DNA from: a virus
IMG/VR virus record: IMGVR_UViG_3300030943_000008
Span: 1-64,000 of that record
Length of the DNA stretch: 64,000 bases
Reading direction: 5' to 3' (one strand)
The notes beneath the pieces are model-generated. The model was not told the DNA's origin, made no database searches, and worked only from the letters and a program-made list of their open reading frames with translations. The position numbers and the translations under genes were made by a program. Of this stretch, positions 1-8,649 are shown one piece after another; position 1 is the first letter of the stretch, and each line of letters opens with the position of its first letter.

Positions 1-2
1 CC

Positions 3-677
3 TCATTTCCCCCACCGATCGCGCACCCATTGATCGTTGCGGCCATCAACGAATCCGGAGATCCGGATTTCATCGTTGATGACGATACGCCGACTGCCGA
101 TGATCTTTTGCCGTATAAGAAGGATGCACTCCTATCAATGCTGCAACAAGCGGAGGATTTTGTATCTGAACGCATCATGCCGGCGATGAAACTCGGGGCT
201 GTTGGATATCGTCTCGCCGATATCACAAAGGCGGATATAGAGCGGGTCAATGATCTGAGCACCAAAATCAATATCAAGGATGCTCAGGTACACGAGATCG
301 AAAATGATCTCGCGCAATACGATGCCGCGCATGAAAAAAGTCTACTTCGCCAGATTGTCAGTAGCGTGAAGGATGTAATTATCGGGGAATCCGACCCGGC
401 TCCCGATCCGGTTCGCGACGCGAAAGTGGCAATATTGGATGTCGCTCGCGAAGATCTTGCAAAATTGCTGGCGTCGCTGAGCGACCAGAAAGCATATCAC
501 GCCGAAGCGCGTCCTGCGGATGATACTTCCTTTCTGGCGCAGCATGCAGAAGCGACTGCCAATCTTGAGGGGGTTCGTCGATGGATTGCTCAAGTGAAGT
601 CTGAGATTCACGACCTGACCATCGACAATATCGACGGGTATTCGATCCCGGCGTTTTCAGAAGGATCTGCGAGATGA
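3..677 (+). CDS. 3' part of a phage tail-region protein (5' end outside window)
   Basis: The frame is open from the first bases of the window, so the true start lies upstream; the first possible start inside is a TTG at 30 with no clear ribosome site. About 224 residues are visible: acidic, largely helical, with several heptad-like stretches, as in the C-terminal part of a tail or fibre-associated protein. It ends in an ATGA overlap with the fibre gene at 674, so the two are translationally coupled. I do not recognise the family; the position before the fibres suggests a late structural or fibre-accessory role. Confidence 0.7.
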   Translation, partial: SFPPPIAHPLIVAAINESGDPDFIVDDDTPTADDLLPYKKDALLSMLQQAEDFVSERIMPAMKLGAVGYRLADITKADIERVNDLSTKINIKDAQVHEIENDLAQYDAAHEKSLLRQIVSSVKDVIIGESDPAPDPVRDAKVAILDVAREDLAKLLASLSDQKAYHAEARPADDTSFLAQHAEATANLEGVRRWIAQVKSEIHDLTIDNIDGYSIPAFSEGSAR

Positions 678-3370
678 AAAATAGGTATTTGGTCGCCGGC
701 CTGTTTCTTCTGAGCTCTATCGCGACCGCGTCAGCACAATCGAATCCCGGGTTGTCTTACGGTCAGGTTCCGACCGCTGGACAGTGGAACAGCTATTTCT
801 CCGCAAAGCAGGACGTGCTCGGATATCTTCCGCTTCCGATCACCGGCGGCACTATGACCGGAAAACTGACGCTAGCGGCGTCGAACACATCAAACGCCAG
901 CCTAAACATTCCGCCTAGTGTCGCGCCGGCATCGCCCAATAATGGCGACGTATGGGAGACAACGGCAGGCATCTTCGCGCGCGTGAACGGCACCACCATC
1001 GGGCCACTGTCCGGCCCGTCCGGGGGCAGCTTCGCCGCGACGTTGCCTTTGTCGGTCTCTTTCCCGGCTGGTGTGACAACCTATGCCTGTGCGATCTGTG
1101 CGGTGACTACCAATCCGCTGTCGCAGTTCTCCGCGACGACATCGGCACAGTTGCTCGGGGTGATATCGGATGAGACGGGCACGGGACCGCTGGTGTTCGG
1201 GACATCCCCGTCAATTTCTGCGCCAGTGCTATCCGGAACGATCACCGGAACCTACACGTTGGGCGGTACGCCGTCGATCTCCGGTGGTTCAATCAACAGC
1301 GGGATCATCGCTGGGACCTACGGAGGCACAGGCGTAAACAACGGCGCGCGCACGATCACTGCGGGAGGCAACTGGTCGTCGACCAGCACAGTCTCGATCA
1401 CCGGTGCTTTCTCGACAACTGGCGCATTCGCAACTGCGGCGGCAGTTACGCATGCAGGTGCCTTCGCGCAGACCATCACGGCGACGGGTATCACGAACTC
1501 GACGTTGCCCGCCGGCACGCACACGCTCGCCGGCCTCGACGTGGCACAGACCTGGACCGCGTTGCAGGGCTTCGCCGACAACGATTTCGGGTTGAACGGC
1601 AGCACCTCGGGTAATTTGATCTTGCGCGCGGCAGCCATCTCGGCATCAAGCGTGATCCGTTTCCCTGCCGGATCGACGGACTTCAGCGCCACAGGTGGCA
1701 CGTCTCAGGTGGTCCGTCAGTCGTCGGCTGGCGCGGCGCTCACGGTCGGCCAACTGGCATTCTCAGATATCTCGGGCACCATTGCGACCGGCCAGGTGTC
1801 GGGCTCCTACACAGGAATTACCGGCGTCGGTGCACTAGCTGCGGGATCTCTCGCGGCTGGCTTTACGCCCATCACGAATGCGCTGCTTGCGAACTCCTCA
1901 ACAACGGTCAACGGCCAGACATGCTCACTCGGAGGAACCTGCACCATTACCGCTACCGCAGCATCAGTCACGGTCGGCACCACGACTGTGACCGGAGGTC
2001 CTGGTCTGCTGTTCAATTCGACATCGGGCGGTACGCTCGCGGCGGTGACCACGGCCAACAATTCGGTCTTGGTCACGAACGGTTCCGGCGTGTTCTCAAT
2101 GTCGACCACGCTGCCGAGCGGTCTTGCGGCCACCAACATGGCGCTGACGACACCCACCATTGGCGCGGCATCTGGCACCTCTCTTGCCCTCGGTGGTGCG
2201 ACTATCGGGACGAACGCGCTGGCTATCACCGGCACCACGTTGTTCAACTCTGCCATCACCTACGGAGGCGTGGCACTTTCAAATTCTGTCACTGGCACGG
2301 GGTCAATGGCACTCTCCGCGTCACCGGCTTTCACTGGAGTTCCGACTGTCCCAACTGCTACGATTGGAAATAATACCACTCAGATAGCTAGTACAGCATT
2401 TGTTCAAGCGGCCGTTGCGGCGTCGACGACTGGAGTCGCCTCTCTTAATGGACAGACCGGCAATCTCGCTGCAGTCATAGCCCCACAAGGTCGGTTGACG
2501 CTGGCATCCTTGACGCCTGTCATGACAACTACTCAAGCGTCAAAGACCAGGATCTATTACACGCCATACGTCGGTTCTCAAGCAACGATATATGACGGCA
2601 GCAATTTAATTCCGACGACATTTTCGGAGATATCGGTGTCGACAACCGATACAACCAAGAATCCCGCCGCCATCGGCGCCAACAAGGTAAACGATTGGTT
2701 TGTCTGGAACGACAGCGGAACGCTGCGGCTGTCGCACGGCCCGGACTGGACCAATGACACAACCCGTTCGGCGGGCACCGCGCTGGTGCTTGTGAATGGC
2801 ATCCTGCTGAACAATGCCAGCATTACCAACGGGCCGGCCGCGTCTCGGGGAACCTACGTCGGCACCACAAGAAGCGACGGTTCATCACAATTGAACTGGA
2901 TAATCGGCGGATCCGCTTATGGTGGAACGGCAGGATTCCTTGGCGTCTGGAATATGTACAATCGCGTTATTTCGTCGGCTGCGTCAAGAGATAGTGGGGC
3001 AGTTTACAGCTACGCTACGGCAGCAGTTCAGCAGGCGCGCGCTAGCGCTGGAAACCAAGTGTCTTTTGTATCTGGCTTGTCTGAGGATTATTTTACTGCG
3101 ATCTACAGTGCAGCGGCTACTGCTGCTGGTGGTGCAAGTGCATCGGCAGTTTTTGGAATTGGGTTTGATAGCTTGACCACCATTACGTCAACTAGAATCG
3201 CTGCGTATTCCGTTGTTGGGGCCCTTTCTCTTGCTGTATCATCCACGAACTACAGCGCCAGTTCGTTGGGATATCACGTAGTTTCGGCTAATGAGATTGG
3301 AGACGGAACTAACGGAAATGGCTTTGATAACACCAGCGACAACACGCTAACCTTTAACTTAAGGATGTAA
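674..3370 (+). CDS. Large tail-fibre-like protein with N-terminal signal peptide
   Basis: 898 residues. Residues 1-21 look like a Sec signal peptide (basic MKNR, hydrophobic core, cut near ASA-Q), which is odd for an assembled tail fibre. The body is Gly/Ser/Thr-rich beta-repeat sequence with the short motif TTQIASTAFVQAA near residue 570, typical of phage fibre repeats. The last 300 residues are more varied and are the likely receptor-binding part. It overlaps the upstream gene by ATGA and is followed 6 bp later by a second signal-peptide protein. Fibre assignment rests on composition and position. The alternative is a secreted surface protein. Confidence 0.75.
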   Translation: MKNRYLVAGLFLLSSIATASAQSNPGLSYGQVPTAGQWNSYFSAKQDVLGYLPLPITGGTMTGKLTLAASNTSNASLNIPPSVAPASPNNGDVWETTAGIFARVNGTTIGPLSGPSGGSFAATLPLSVSFPAGVTTYACAICAVTTNPLSQFSATTSAQLLGVISDETGTGPLVFGTSPSISAPVLSGTITGTYTLGGTPSISGGSINSGIIAGTYGGTGVNNGARTITAGGNWSSTSTVSITGAFSTTGAFATAAAVTHAGAFAQTITATGITNSTLPAGTHTLAGLDVAQTWTALQGFADNDFGLNGSTSGNLILRAAAISASSVIRFPAGSTDFSATGGTSQVVRQSSAGAALTVGQLAFSDISGTIATGQVSGSYTGITGVGALAAGSLAAGFTPITNALLANSSTTVNGQTCSLGGTCTITATAASVTVGTTTVTGGPGLLFNSTSGGTLAAVTTANNSVLVTNGSGVFSMSTTLPSGLAATNMALTTPTIGAASGTSLALGGATIGTNALAITGTTLFNSAITYGGVALSNSVTGTGSMALSASPAFTGVPTVPTATIGNNTTQIASTAFVQAAVAASTTGVASLNGQTGNLAAVIAPQGRLTLASLTPVMTTTQASKTRIYYTPYVGSQATIYDGSNLIPTTFSEISVSTTDTTKNPAAIGANKVNDWFVWNDSGTLRLSHGPDWTNDTTRSAGTALVLVNGILLNNASITNGPAASRGTYVGTTRSDGSSQLNWIIGGSAYGGTAGFLGVWNMYNRVISSAASRDSGAVYSYATAAVQQARASAGNQVSFVSGLSEDYFTAIYSAAATAAGGASASAVFGIGFDSLTTITSTRIAAYSVVGALSLAVSSTNYSASSLGYHVVSANEIGDGTNGNGFDNTSDNTLTFNLRM

Positions 3371-3375
3371 CCCAG

Positions 3376-4611
3376 ATGATGTTTTCTTGTAAGTCGGCAG
3401 CACTGCTCTTTGCGGGAATTGTAATATTCTGTACACCAGCACAGGCACAAGTAACTTTGGCGCAAGGCGTTCAGACATCTGGATCACCTCCGATTGTAGT
3501 TCCCGAAACGTGGTTTGGTCCCGGCGTCACCACGAATACGTGGTACAGCTCGGTCTTTGCATCGACCGATGCAACAAAGCCGACCATTGGCGGCCAGATT
3601 ACTGTCGACCACGCGGTGGGCGGAGATGATCCGGGGCATGTATTTGGAATGGCATGGTTCGATGCTGTCGTGGGGCGCGCGGCCGGCGGCAATATTTACG
3701 GACGCAATACGGTCTGCCACGCAGACACCGGGTTCCATCGGCTGATGGCATGCTACGAATTTGATCTCAATAACTACTCCGGGATTGATGCCGGACCACC
3801 TGGAAGCGCAAATGCACAATATGGAAATGTGTTCGTCGGCACCGGCGCGAACAAGATCACGGCATATAGCTGGATGCTTGGAACGTGGGGACAGGCGGCC
3901 TCGAAATATGGTGCCGTATATGATTCGTTTTCTGTTGCTGAAGCCGACGTATTCGACAATGGATCTGGATCCAAGGCAATAGTCGGAGCTGTCGGGCAGC
4001 ATCAATACGGTTTCCAATTCCATCAAGCAAACTTCTCGTCTGGATGGGGGGCCGTTCCGAACAACTCTCCGCTCCTTAGTCTCGGCGCAAACGGCACCGA
4101 TCTTCACCCGATGATTAAGCTAAACACGCAAGATGCTATTGAGGTCGGAGATTCGACGCATGCGCTAGTTGTGCCTGGACCTTTGTTCGTCAAAGGCGGC
4201 GAGGTGATGGCGTCGCCGCTGGCGTGGACGCCGACTCTGACGTGCGCAGGAGGCGGTGTGCCGACATACGGCATTCAAGGTGGTTCGTATCTTGTCACCG
4301 GATACATGGTGCAGGTGTGGTTCTACTTCTCGCTGTCATCGACGGGGGGATGTTCTGGCGCTCTTTCTTTGACTGGGCTTCCAACCACTGCATCAGCCAC
4401 GCCGAACGATAGAGGATATGTCGGGGTCACGAACTACCAAGGAATTAACGCGGGTGCAGGACAAACGCAACTGAGCGGCTTCGTAACACCAGGAACGCGA
4501 TCTGCTCCTCTGGTCTCCAATAGTGCGACGGGGGCACCGGCAGTATCTTTGACCGGAGAAATGCTGACAACCTCCGTCGTCCTTCAGGGGTTGATTACGT
4601 ATCATGAATAA
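3376..4611 (+). CDS. Second fibre-like protein with signal peptide
   Basis: 411 residues. Starts with a Met-Met pair and a hydrophobic stretch ending in AQAQ, a probable signal peptide. The rest is Gly/Ser/Thr-rich with many aromatic residues, and a C-terminal 100 residues of short beta strands, as in receptor-binding tips of phage fibres. The gene lies 5 bp after the large fibre-like gene and before the endolysin, so it belongs to the same late unit. I do not recognise a named family; a fibre tip, fibre chaperone or glycan-binding protein are all possible. Confidence 0.65.
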   Translation: MMFSCKSAALLFAGIVIFCTPAQAQVTLAQGVQTSGSPPIVVPETWFGPGVTTNTWYSSVFASTDATKPTIGGQITVDHAVGGDDPGHVFGMAWFDAVVGRAAGGNIYGRNTVCHADTGFHRLMACYEFDLNNYSGIDAGPPGSANAQYGNVFVGTGANKITAYSWMLGTWGQAASKYGAVYDSFSVAEADVFDNGSGSKAIVGAVGQHQYGFQFHQANFSSGWGAVPNNSPLLSLGANGTDLHPMIKLNTQDAIEVGDSTHALVVPGPLFVKGGEVMASPLAWTPTLTCAGGGVPTYGIQGGSYLVTGYMVQVWFYFSLSSTGGCSGALSLTGLPTTASATPNDRGYVGVTNYQGINAGAGQTQLSGFVTPGTRSAPLVSNSATGAPAVSLTGEMLTTSVVLQGLITYHE

Positions 4612-4661
4612 ACCAACAACTTTAATCTTTGGCGTCGCAACTCCATAAAGGATGAGTCCCC

Positions 4662-5585
4662 ATGACGCTCGTTATCACCCCCCAGAACTGGCGGCAGATT
4701 TGGCCGAATGCACCGCAAGCGGTTATCTCCGCCTTTGCGGCTAAGCCGCAGATTTTGGCGAATGCCGGAATCACGGATACGAGACAACGACTGCTATTCT
4801 TTTGCTCAAATATCGAGCATGAATGCGGCGGGTTCACGATTCGCGATCTGACCGAGAACACCAACTATACGGCCGCGCGCATGGTCGCGGTCTGGCCGAA
4901 CCGATTTCGTTCCGTCTCCGACGTGCAGCACCGATTTGGAACGGAACCAGGCTGGCAGAAGGGTGCTTTTGATCAGATTTATGGCGACCGCATGGGCAAC
5001 CGCCATGGGACACATGACGGATCAACGTTCATCGGCCGTGGTGGTCCGCAGGTTACAGGGCGTGATGGCTATGCGGCGGTCGGGAAGCTGGCGCACCTTG
5101 ACCTAGAGGCCAACCCGACGCTGGCCTGCCTGCCGGAATGGCAACCGGAAATCTGTGCGGCGTTCTGGACGTGGAAGAACCTGAATCACTTCGCTGATGC
5201 GAATGATTTCCTCGGTTGCGTGAAGGCATGGAATGGCGGAACTAATGGGCTGGCGGATCGACGCGCTCTGATGGCCGGTAACAGCCCGATCATTGCGCGC
5301 CTCAATATCGCGCGCGATACGACCGCCACAGTCAATGAGATCGCAGCCCCATCGATTGTCCCTGCGCAATCCCCGATAATCGACGACGTCGAATGGCTGC
5401 AACGTTCGTTGAACGCCCTCGGCGTCAAACCGCAGTTGGACGACGACGGTTCCTATGGCAGCTTCACCAAGACCGCCATTCGCGATTTCCAAAAGGCGCA
5501 CGACTTGGATTCAAGCGGTATCGCGGATGCAAAGACCTTAGCTGCGATCCGCAGCGCACTCCAATTGCTCAAGGTGACAGAATGA
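4662..5585 (+). CDS. Endolysin: GH19 chitinase-like muramidase with C-terminal peptidoglycan-binding domain
   Basis: 307 residues. Residues 1-220 are a glycoside hydrolase family 19 domain: IEHECGGF at 51-58 carries the first acidic residue (E54), E65 follows in LTENTNY, and FIGRGGPQVTGRDGY (123-137) is the family's substrate-cleft motif. Residues about 237-300 form a PG_binding_1 domain (VEWLQRSLNALG, then DGSYGSFTKTAIRDFQ). GH19 phage enzymes cleave the glycan strands of peptidoglycan. There is no signal peptide, so export would need a holin; small membrane proteins follow directly. Start chosen for the AAAGGATGAG upstream. Confidence 0.92.
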   Translation: MTLVITPQNWRQIWPNAPQAVISAFAAKPQILANAGITDTRQRLLFFCSNIEHECGGFTIRDLTENTNYTAARMVAVWPNRFRSVSDVQHRFGTEPGWQKGAFDQIYGDRMGNRHGTHDGSTFIGRGGPQVTGRDGYAAVGKLAHLDLEANPTLACLPEWQPEICAAFWTWKNLNHFADANDFLGCVKAWNGGTNGLADRRALMAGNSPIIARLNIARDTTATVNEIAAPSIVPAQSPIIDDVEWLQRSLNALGVKPQLDDDGSYGSFTKTAIRDFQKAHDLDSSGIADAKTLAAIRSALQLLKVTE

Positions 5586-5785
5586 GGGCCGCCGTTGTTA
5601 TCCTTTCCGCTGTGATCGCGACGTCCGATGTTCCATGCAGCGACATGCCAAAGAGTTGTGCGGGGGCCCGGTCGCTGACGACCGAAAAGTTCGGCGGAGA
5701 CCAGAAGTCTGCAGACCGCTGGGCTCGGAAATGCGGCCTCAGCGCCTTCATAATCAAGCAAGGAAAAGCTATCTGCGGGCTGTAG
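5582..5785 (+). CDS. Small secreted cysteine-containing protein
   Basis: 67 residues, overlapping the endolysin stop by ATGA. Residues 1-18 are hydrophobic like a signal peptide; the mature part has four cysteines (C20, C27, C50, C65), suggesting disulfides in the periplasm. Coupling to the endolysin suggests a lysis accessory such as a spanin-like or inhibitor protein, but no family is recognised. Confidence 0.6.
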   Translation: MRAAVVILSAVIATSDVPCSDMPKSCAGARSLTTEKFGGDQKSADRWARKCGLSAFIIKQGKAICGL

Positions 5786-5801
5786 GTAGAGTTCAGGGCA
5801 A

Positions 5802-5831
5802 ATTCGTGGTTTAAAAGCTTCAGCCACGAAT
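5802..5831 (+). other. Stem-loop between lysis genes
   Basis: Perfect 8-bp inverted repeat ATTCGTGG/CCACGAAT with a 14-nt loop in the 73-bp gap before 5859. No T-run follows, so it is not a clear intrinsic terminator. The left side (AGGGCAAATTCG) resembles half of the operator-like motif reported elsewhere in this window. Confidence 0.4.
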
Positions 5832-5858
5832 CGCCCCCAACCCATCAAGGAGACGACG

Positions 5859-6212
5859 ATGAACCTGAACGGCAAGCAGATCATTTCTATCGTCGGTGCA
5901 GTTCTGAGCGTCCTGATGATATCGACCGCGCAACTCACCGACCTGTTCGGACCCGGCGTCGCCAAGACGGTCGTCTCAATCGCGGGCCTCGGCAATACGA
6001 TCATCTCATCGGTCATGGCGGTCATCACTGGAACCTTGACCCAGGACGCACAGGTCAAACAGGTGCTCGACATGCCCGGTGTTAGCCGCATTGCCATCAA
6101 CAAGCAGGCCAGCCCGGTGCTGGCTGCCATGGCCATGGATCCTGATATCGATAAGATTTCCCCCACCGAAAGCGATCGCCTCGCCGTCGCGCAAACCGCC
6201 AAGGTTGCGTGA
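5859..6212 (+). CDS. Holin-like small membrane protein
   Basis: 117 residues. Two hydrophobic segments (about 8-25 and 35-60) are separated by a short turn, followed by a soluble C-terminal tail of about 50 residues. Good ribosome site (AAGGAGACGACG). Size, topology and position after the endolysin fit a holin or lysis-regulating membrane protein; I cannot assign a named holin family. Confidence 0.6.
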   Translation: MNLNGKQIISIVGAVLSVLMISTAQLTDLFGPGVAKTVVSIAGLGNTIISSVMAVITGTLTQDAQVKQVLDMPGVSRIAINKQASPVLAAMAMDPDIDKISPTESDRLAVAQTAKVA

Positions 6213-7240
6213 TGCCGACGCTGAACGGACACGGGCTCGGCCGGAAATTTACGCCCGACATCGACGGTCGCGACCGCACCTATGCGGCAGCGCACGCCGT
6301 TTCCGACCTTCCGTCTTTCGTCGATCTGCGGAAGCATCTGCCGCCCGTATTTGATCAGGGCGAGACAAATAGTTGCGGCGCGCAGTCCGGCGCCGCGCTG
6401 ATGCAGTTCCTGTTCCCCGACGTCGCCGGCGGGTTCAGCCGCAATCAGCTCTACTGGTCCGTGCGCGAGATCGAAGGCGACCTCGACAAGGACAATGGCG
6501 TCGACACCCGCAACGTGCTCAAGGCGATGCAGAAGATCGGCGTCGCGCCGGAGCCCGTCTGGCCGTTCGACGTCCACGACATTCTGAAGGCACCGCCCGC
6601 CTCTGTGTTTGCCGAAGCGGGAAATTACAAGATCGCCAGCTATGAGCGGCTGGTCGGCGCGACAGACTATCTGAACTGTCTGGCATCCGGTCTGCCGTTC
6701 ATCCTCGGGTTCATGGTGCCTGAATCGCTGGACGGCGATGCGGTGGCGAAGTCGGGCATCCTGCCGATTCCAGACCTCTCGAAGGAAAGCATCGTCGGAG
6801 GCCACGATGCATTGTGCGTGGGATATGACCGGGCTTTCAAGTCGACGCCGTTCTTCAAGGCCAGCGGCATTGACCCCGCGAAGGTGTCCGACACCGCCCT
6901 GCTGATCCGAAATAGCTGGGGATCGAAGTGGTCGCCGAACTTTCGTGGACACTTCTGGTTACCCCTCAGCTATGCCACGAACCCGACGACAGGTGGAGAT
7001 GCATGGGTGGCGAAGCGGACAGTCCAGATGGGCGCTGCCGCGCCGGTTGCGCCGGTTGCGCCTGTGGCGGCTCTCGTGGCCCCGCCAGCGCCACACGCGC
7101 CGACCAAGCATCAACTCGATGTGGCCTTCGTCGCCGCGCGTGCGGCCCTCGATAAGACCGGCTATGGTGGATGGGTATCGGACGCCAAACTGCGCCCGGT
7201 CTCCGATGAAATCGCGACTGCCGTCATCAAGGCGGCTTAA
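6212..7240 (+). CDS. Papain-like (C1A family) cysteine peptidase
   Basis: 342 residues, starting at the ATG in TGATG. The catalytic set of papain is visible in order: oxyanion Gln49 and nucleophile Cys55 in FDQGETNSCGAQS, His198 in VGGHDALCVGY, and Asn234 in LIRNSWGSKW. Residues about 30-265 form the peptidase; 266-290 is an Ala/Pro/Val-rich linker and the last 50 residues a small helical domain. There is no obvious pro-region or signal peptide. It sits between a holin-like gene and a lipoprotein gene, so it may act on envelope or host proteins at lysis. C1A peptidases are uncommon in phage lysis cassettes. Confidence 0.85.
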   Translation: MPTLNGHGLGRKFTPDIDGRDRTYAAAHAVSDLPSFVDLRKHLPPVFDQGETNSCGAQSGAALMQFLFPDVAGGFSRNQLYWSVREIEGDLDKDNGVDTRNVLKAMQKIGVAPEPVWPFDVHDILKAPPASVFAEAGNYKIASYERLVGATDYLNCLASGLPFILGFMVPESLDGDAVAKSGILPIPDLSKESIVGGHDALCVGYDRAFKSTPFFKASGIDPAKVSDTALLIRNSWGSKWSPNFRGHFWLPLSYATNPTTGGDAWVAKRTVQMGAAAPVAPVAPVAALVAPPAPHAPTKHQLDVAFVAARAALDKTGYGGWVSDAKLRPVSDEIATAVIKAA

Positions 7241-7256
7241 CCCGAAGGAACGTCAG

Positions 7257-7604
7257 ATGTTGAAGAAAATTGCGACGATCACGACTCTGGCCGGCGCGCT
7301 CGCGCTCGGCGCTTGCGGCACCACCGGCGGCCTGCCGGCCAGCACCACCACGACCGATCCGACCGTTTCGTCCGTGATTCAGGCTGTGCGCACCGGTTGC
7401 GCATACGTGGCGCCGGCCAGCCAAGTGGCATCAATCATCACCACGTTTACGGGCGGCTCCAGTATCGTCGACCTCGTCGGCACCGTGGCGAACTCGATCT
7501 GTTCGGCAGTGACCGCCAAGGGTGCCAGCCGCGGCGTTTCGCCGTCAGTCAATGGTGTGCCGCTGACCGGTCACTTCCTGGCTGGCGCGCACCGCCGCCG
7601 CTGA
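7257..7604 (+). CDS. Small lipoprotein
   Basis: 115 residues. Begins MLKKIATITTLAG and has a clear lipobox LGACG (residues 16-20), so it should be lipid-anchored after signal peptidase II cleavage. The mature part is Thr/Ser/Val-rich with two cysteines. Outer-membrane lipoproteins in lysis cassettes can act as o-spanins; this one lacks the proline-rich character usual for them. Ribosome site GAAGGAACGTCAG supports the start. Confidence 0.75.
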   Translation: MLKKIATITTLAGALALGACGTTGGLPASTTTTDPTVSSVIQAVRTGCAYVAPASQVASIITTFTGGSSIVDLVGTVANSICSAVTAKGASRGVSPSVNGVPLTGHFLAGAHRRR

Positions 7605-7614
7605 TCGCTGAACC

Positions 7615-7650
7615 CTGGATACCGCCGTTGACTTTAGTGGCGGTATCCAG
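7615..7650 (+). other. Perfect 12-bp inverted repeat (strong hairpin)
   Basis: CTGGATACCGCC and its exact complement GGCGGTATCCAG flank a 12-nt loop, 11 bp after the lipoprotein stop. No T-run follows, so it may be a Rho-assisted terminator, an RNA-processing or stability element, or a protein-binding site. The rest of the gap to 7741 shows no convincing gene. Confidence 0.6.
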
Positions 7651-7740
7651 ACGATGGAGAGGGCCTGTCGATGCAACCTATGCAGATCACCGCCGTTGAA
7701 GTCCCGGCCATGACGATGGTGGAGCGCAGGATGTCCGTTC

Positions 7741-7950
7741 ATGACCTTCCCGGAGATTTTCGACTATATCAAGCAGGCGGGGGTTCCCGGGGTTCTTTTG
7801 ATTTGGCTGTGGCTGGAACGCGGCGAGCGGATCAGCGCGCAGACCGAGCTCAAGCAGGTTTCGGAAAAGTCGATTCTCGCCATCTCGGAAATGAAATCGC
7901 TGGTCGGACAACTGACCGCCATCTTCAAACCGAACGGTCCGGGATCATGA
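7741..7950 (+). CDS. Small membrane-anchored protein of the lysis cassette
   Basis: 69 residues. One N-terminal hydrophobic segment (about 5-24) then a charged helix of about 40 residues predicted as coiled coil (E/K/Q-rich). The layout resembles small phage i-spanin or XhlA-like lysis proteins, but no family signature is visible. Overlaps the next gene by ATGA. Confidence 0.6.
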   Translation: MTFPEIFDYIKQAGVPGVLLIWLWLERGERISAQTELKQVSEKSILAISEMKSLVGQLTAIFKPNGPGS

Positions 7951-8171
7951 GCGCACTTGTCCGGCTCTGGGAGAATTTGACGCTGAGGCCGCATCGGACG
8001 GAACTCAGCGAACGAGTCGCTGCCGCAGCCGACGAACTGCAGATTGAGGCGCGTGCATTGAAAGAGCAATTGCAGCCCTACGTTGATTCGGGTGATCCTC
8101 TTACCGCGATGATGTTCGATCTTTACGCCAAGCGGAGGATGATCGATGCGGCACCTAAATCTGATTCTTGA
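7947..8171 (+). CDS. Small helical protein of unknown function
   Basis: 74 residues, ATGA-coupled to the preceding membrane protein. Soluble, with two amphipathic helices (ERVAAAADELQIEARALKEQ). It overlaps the next membrane-protein gene by 26 bp in another frame. The same frame is open back to 7671, but that part is antiphase to 7741-7950 and unlikely to be coding. Confidence 0.55.
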   Translation: MSALVRLWENLTLRPHRTELSERVAAAADELQIEARALKEQLQPYVDSGDPLTAMMFDLYAKRRMIDAAPKSDS

Positions 8172-8583
8172 ATTGACGAACGGTGTCGTTGCGATCAATA
8201 CGTTTTTCCTGCTCTGCTATTTGATGATGTATTTCACGATGCAGTGGCGCCGGCCGCGCGAGATCGCCCCCGTTCATCTTATCGTGGATCCCGACGTTCG
8301 TCGCCACGCCATGGTGCTGGCGACCGCCCTGTTCGTCGATATGACGGGCGCCTTCATCACCAGAGCAATTGTCTGGTACTGGCGCCGGATCGGAGTAGGC
8401 GGCGGTGGGGGGGCGATGAATCAGATCCAGGTGTTCGGGATGTTGATCGGTGCCATTGGGATTGCAGTTGGCGTTCTGATGATCATCCATGCTCTGGCGC
8501 GTCCGCGGTACGGCAATATGGCGTGGCTGTCGGTGGCGTTAGTCGACATCATCTATCTGGTTTCGGCGGTTCTTCTGCCCTAA
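8146..8583 (+). CDS. Four-helix integral membrane protein, holin-like
   Basis: 145 residues with about four hydrophobic segments (10-32, 55-78, 92-115, 120-143) and a glycine-rich loop GVGGGGGAMNQ at about 83-93. No family recognised. A membrane protein in the lysis block could be a second holin or an antiholin. Confidence 0.6.
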   Translation: MRHLNLILELTNGVVAINTFFLLCYLMMYFTMQWRRPREIAPVHLIVDPDVRRHAMVLATALFVDMTGAFITRAIVWYWRRIGVGGGGGAMNQIQVFGMLIGAIGIAVGVLMIIHALARPRYGNMAWLSVALVDIIYLVSAVLLP

Positions 8584-8649
8584 AAGTCAAGACTTTTTCG
8601 CCTCTTCCATTTGTGCCAAGAACTCTCCCGTCCTGATCACTTTTGACCA

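Noticed and set aside
5453-6952. Very long open frame (499 codons) on the minus strand
   Set aside because: It runs antisense to endolysin, membrane and peptidase genes with clear family motifs; a GC-rich shadow frame.
8582-8598. Inverted repeat AAAAGTC-AA-GACTTTT after 8583
   Set aside because: The 2-nt loop cannot form a normal hairpin; as a palindrome it may be a binding site or weak terminator, but there is nothing more to support it.
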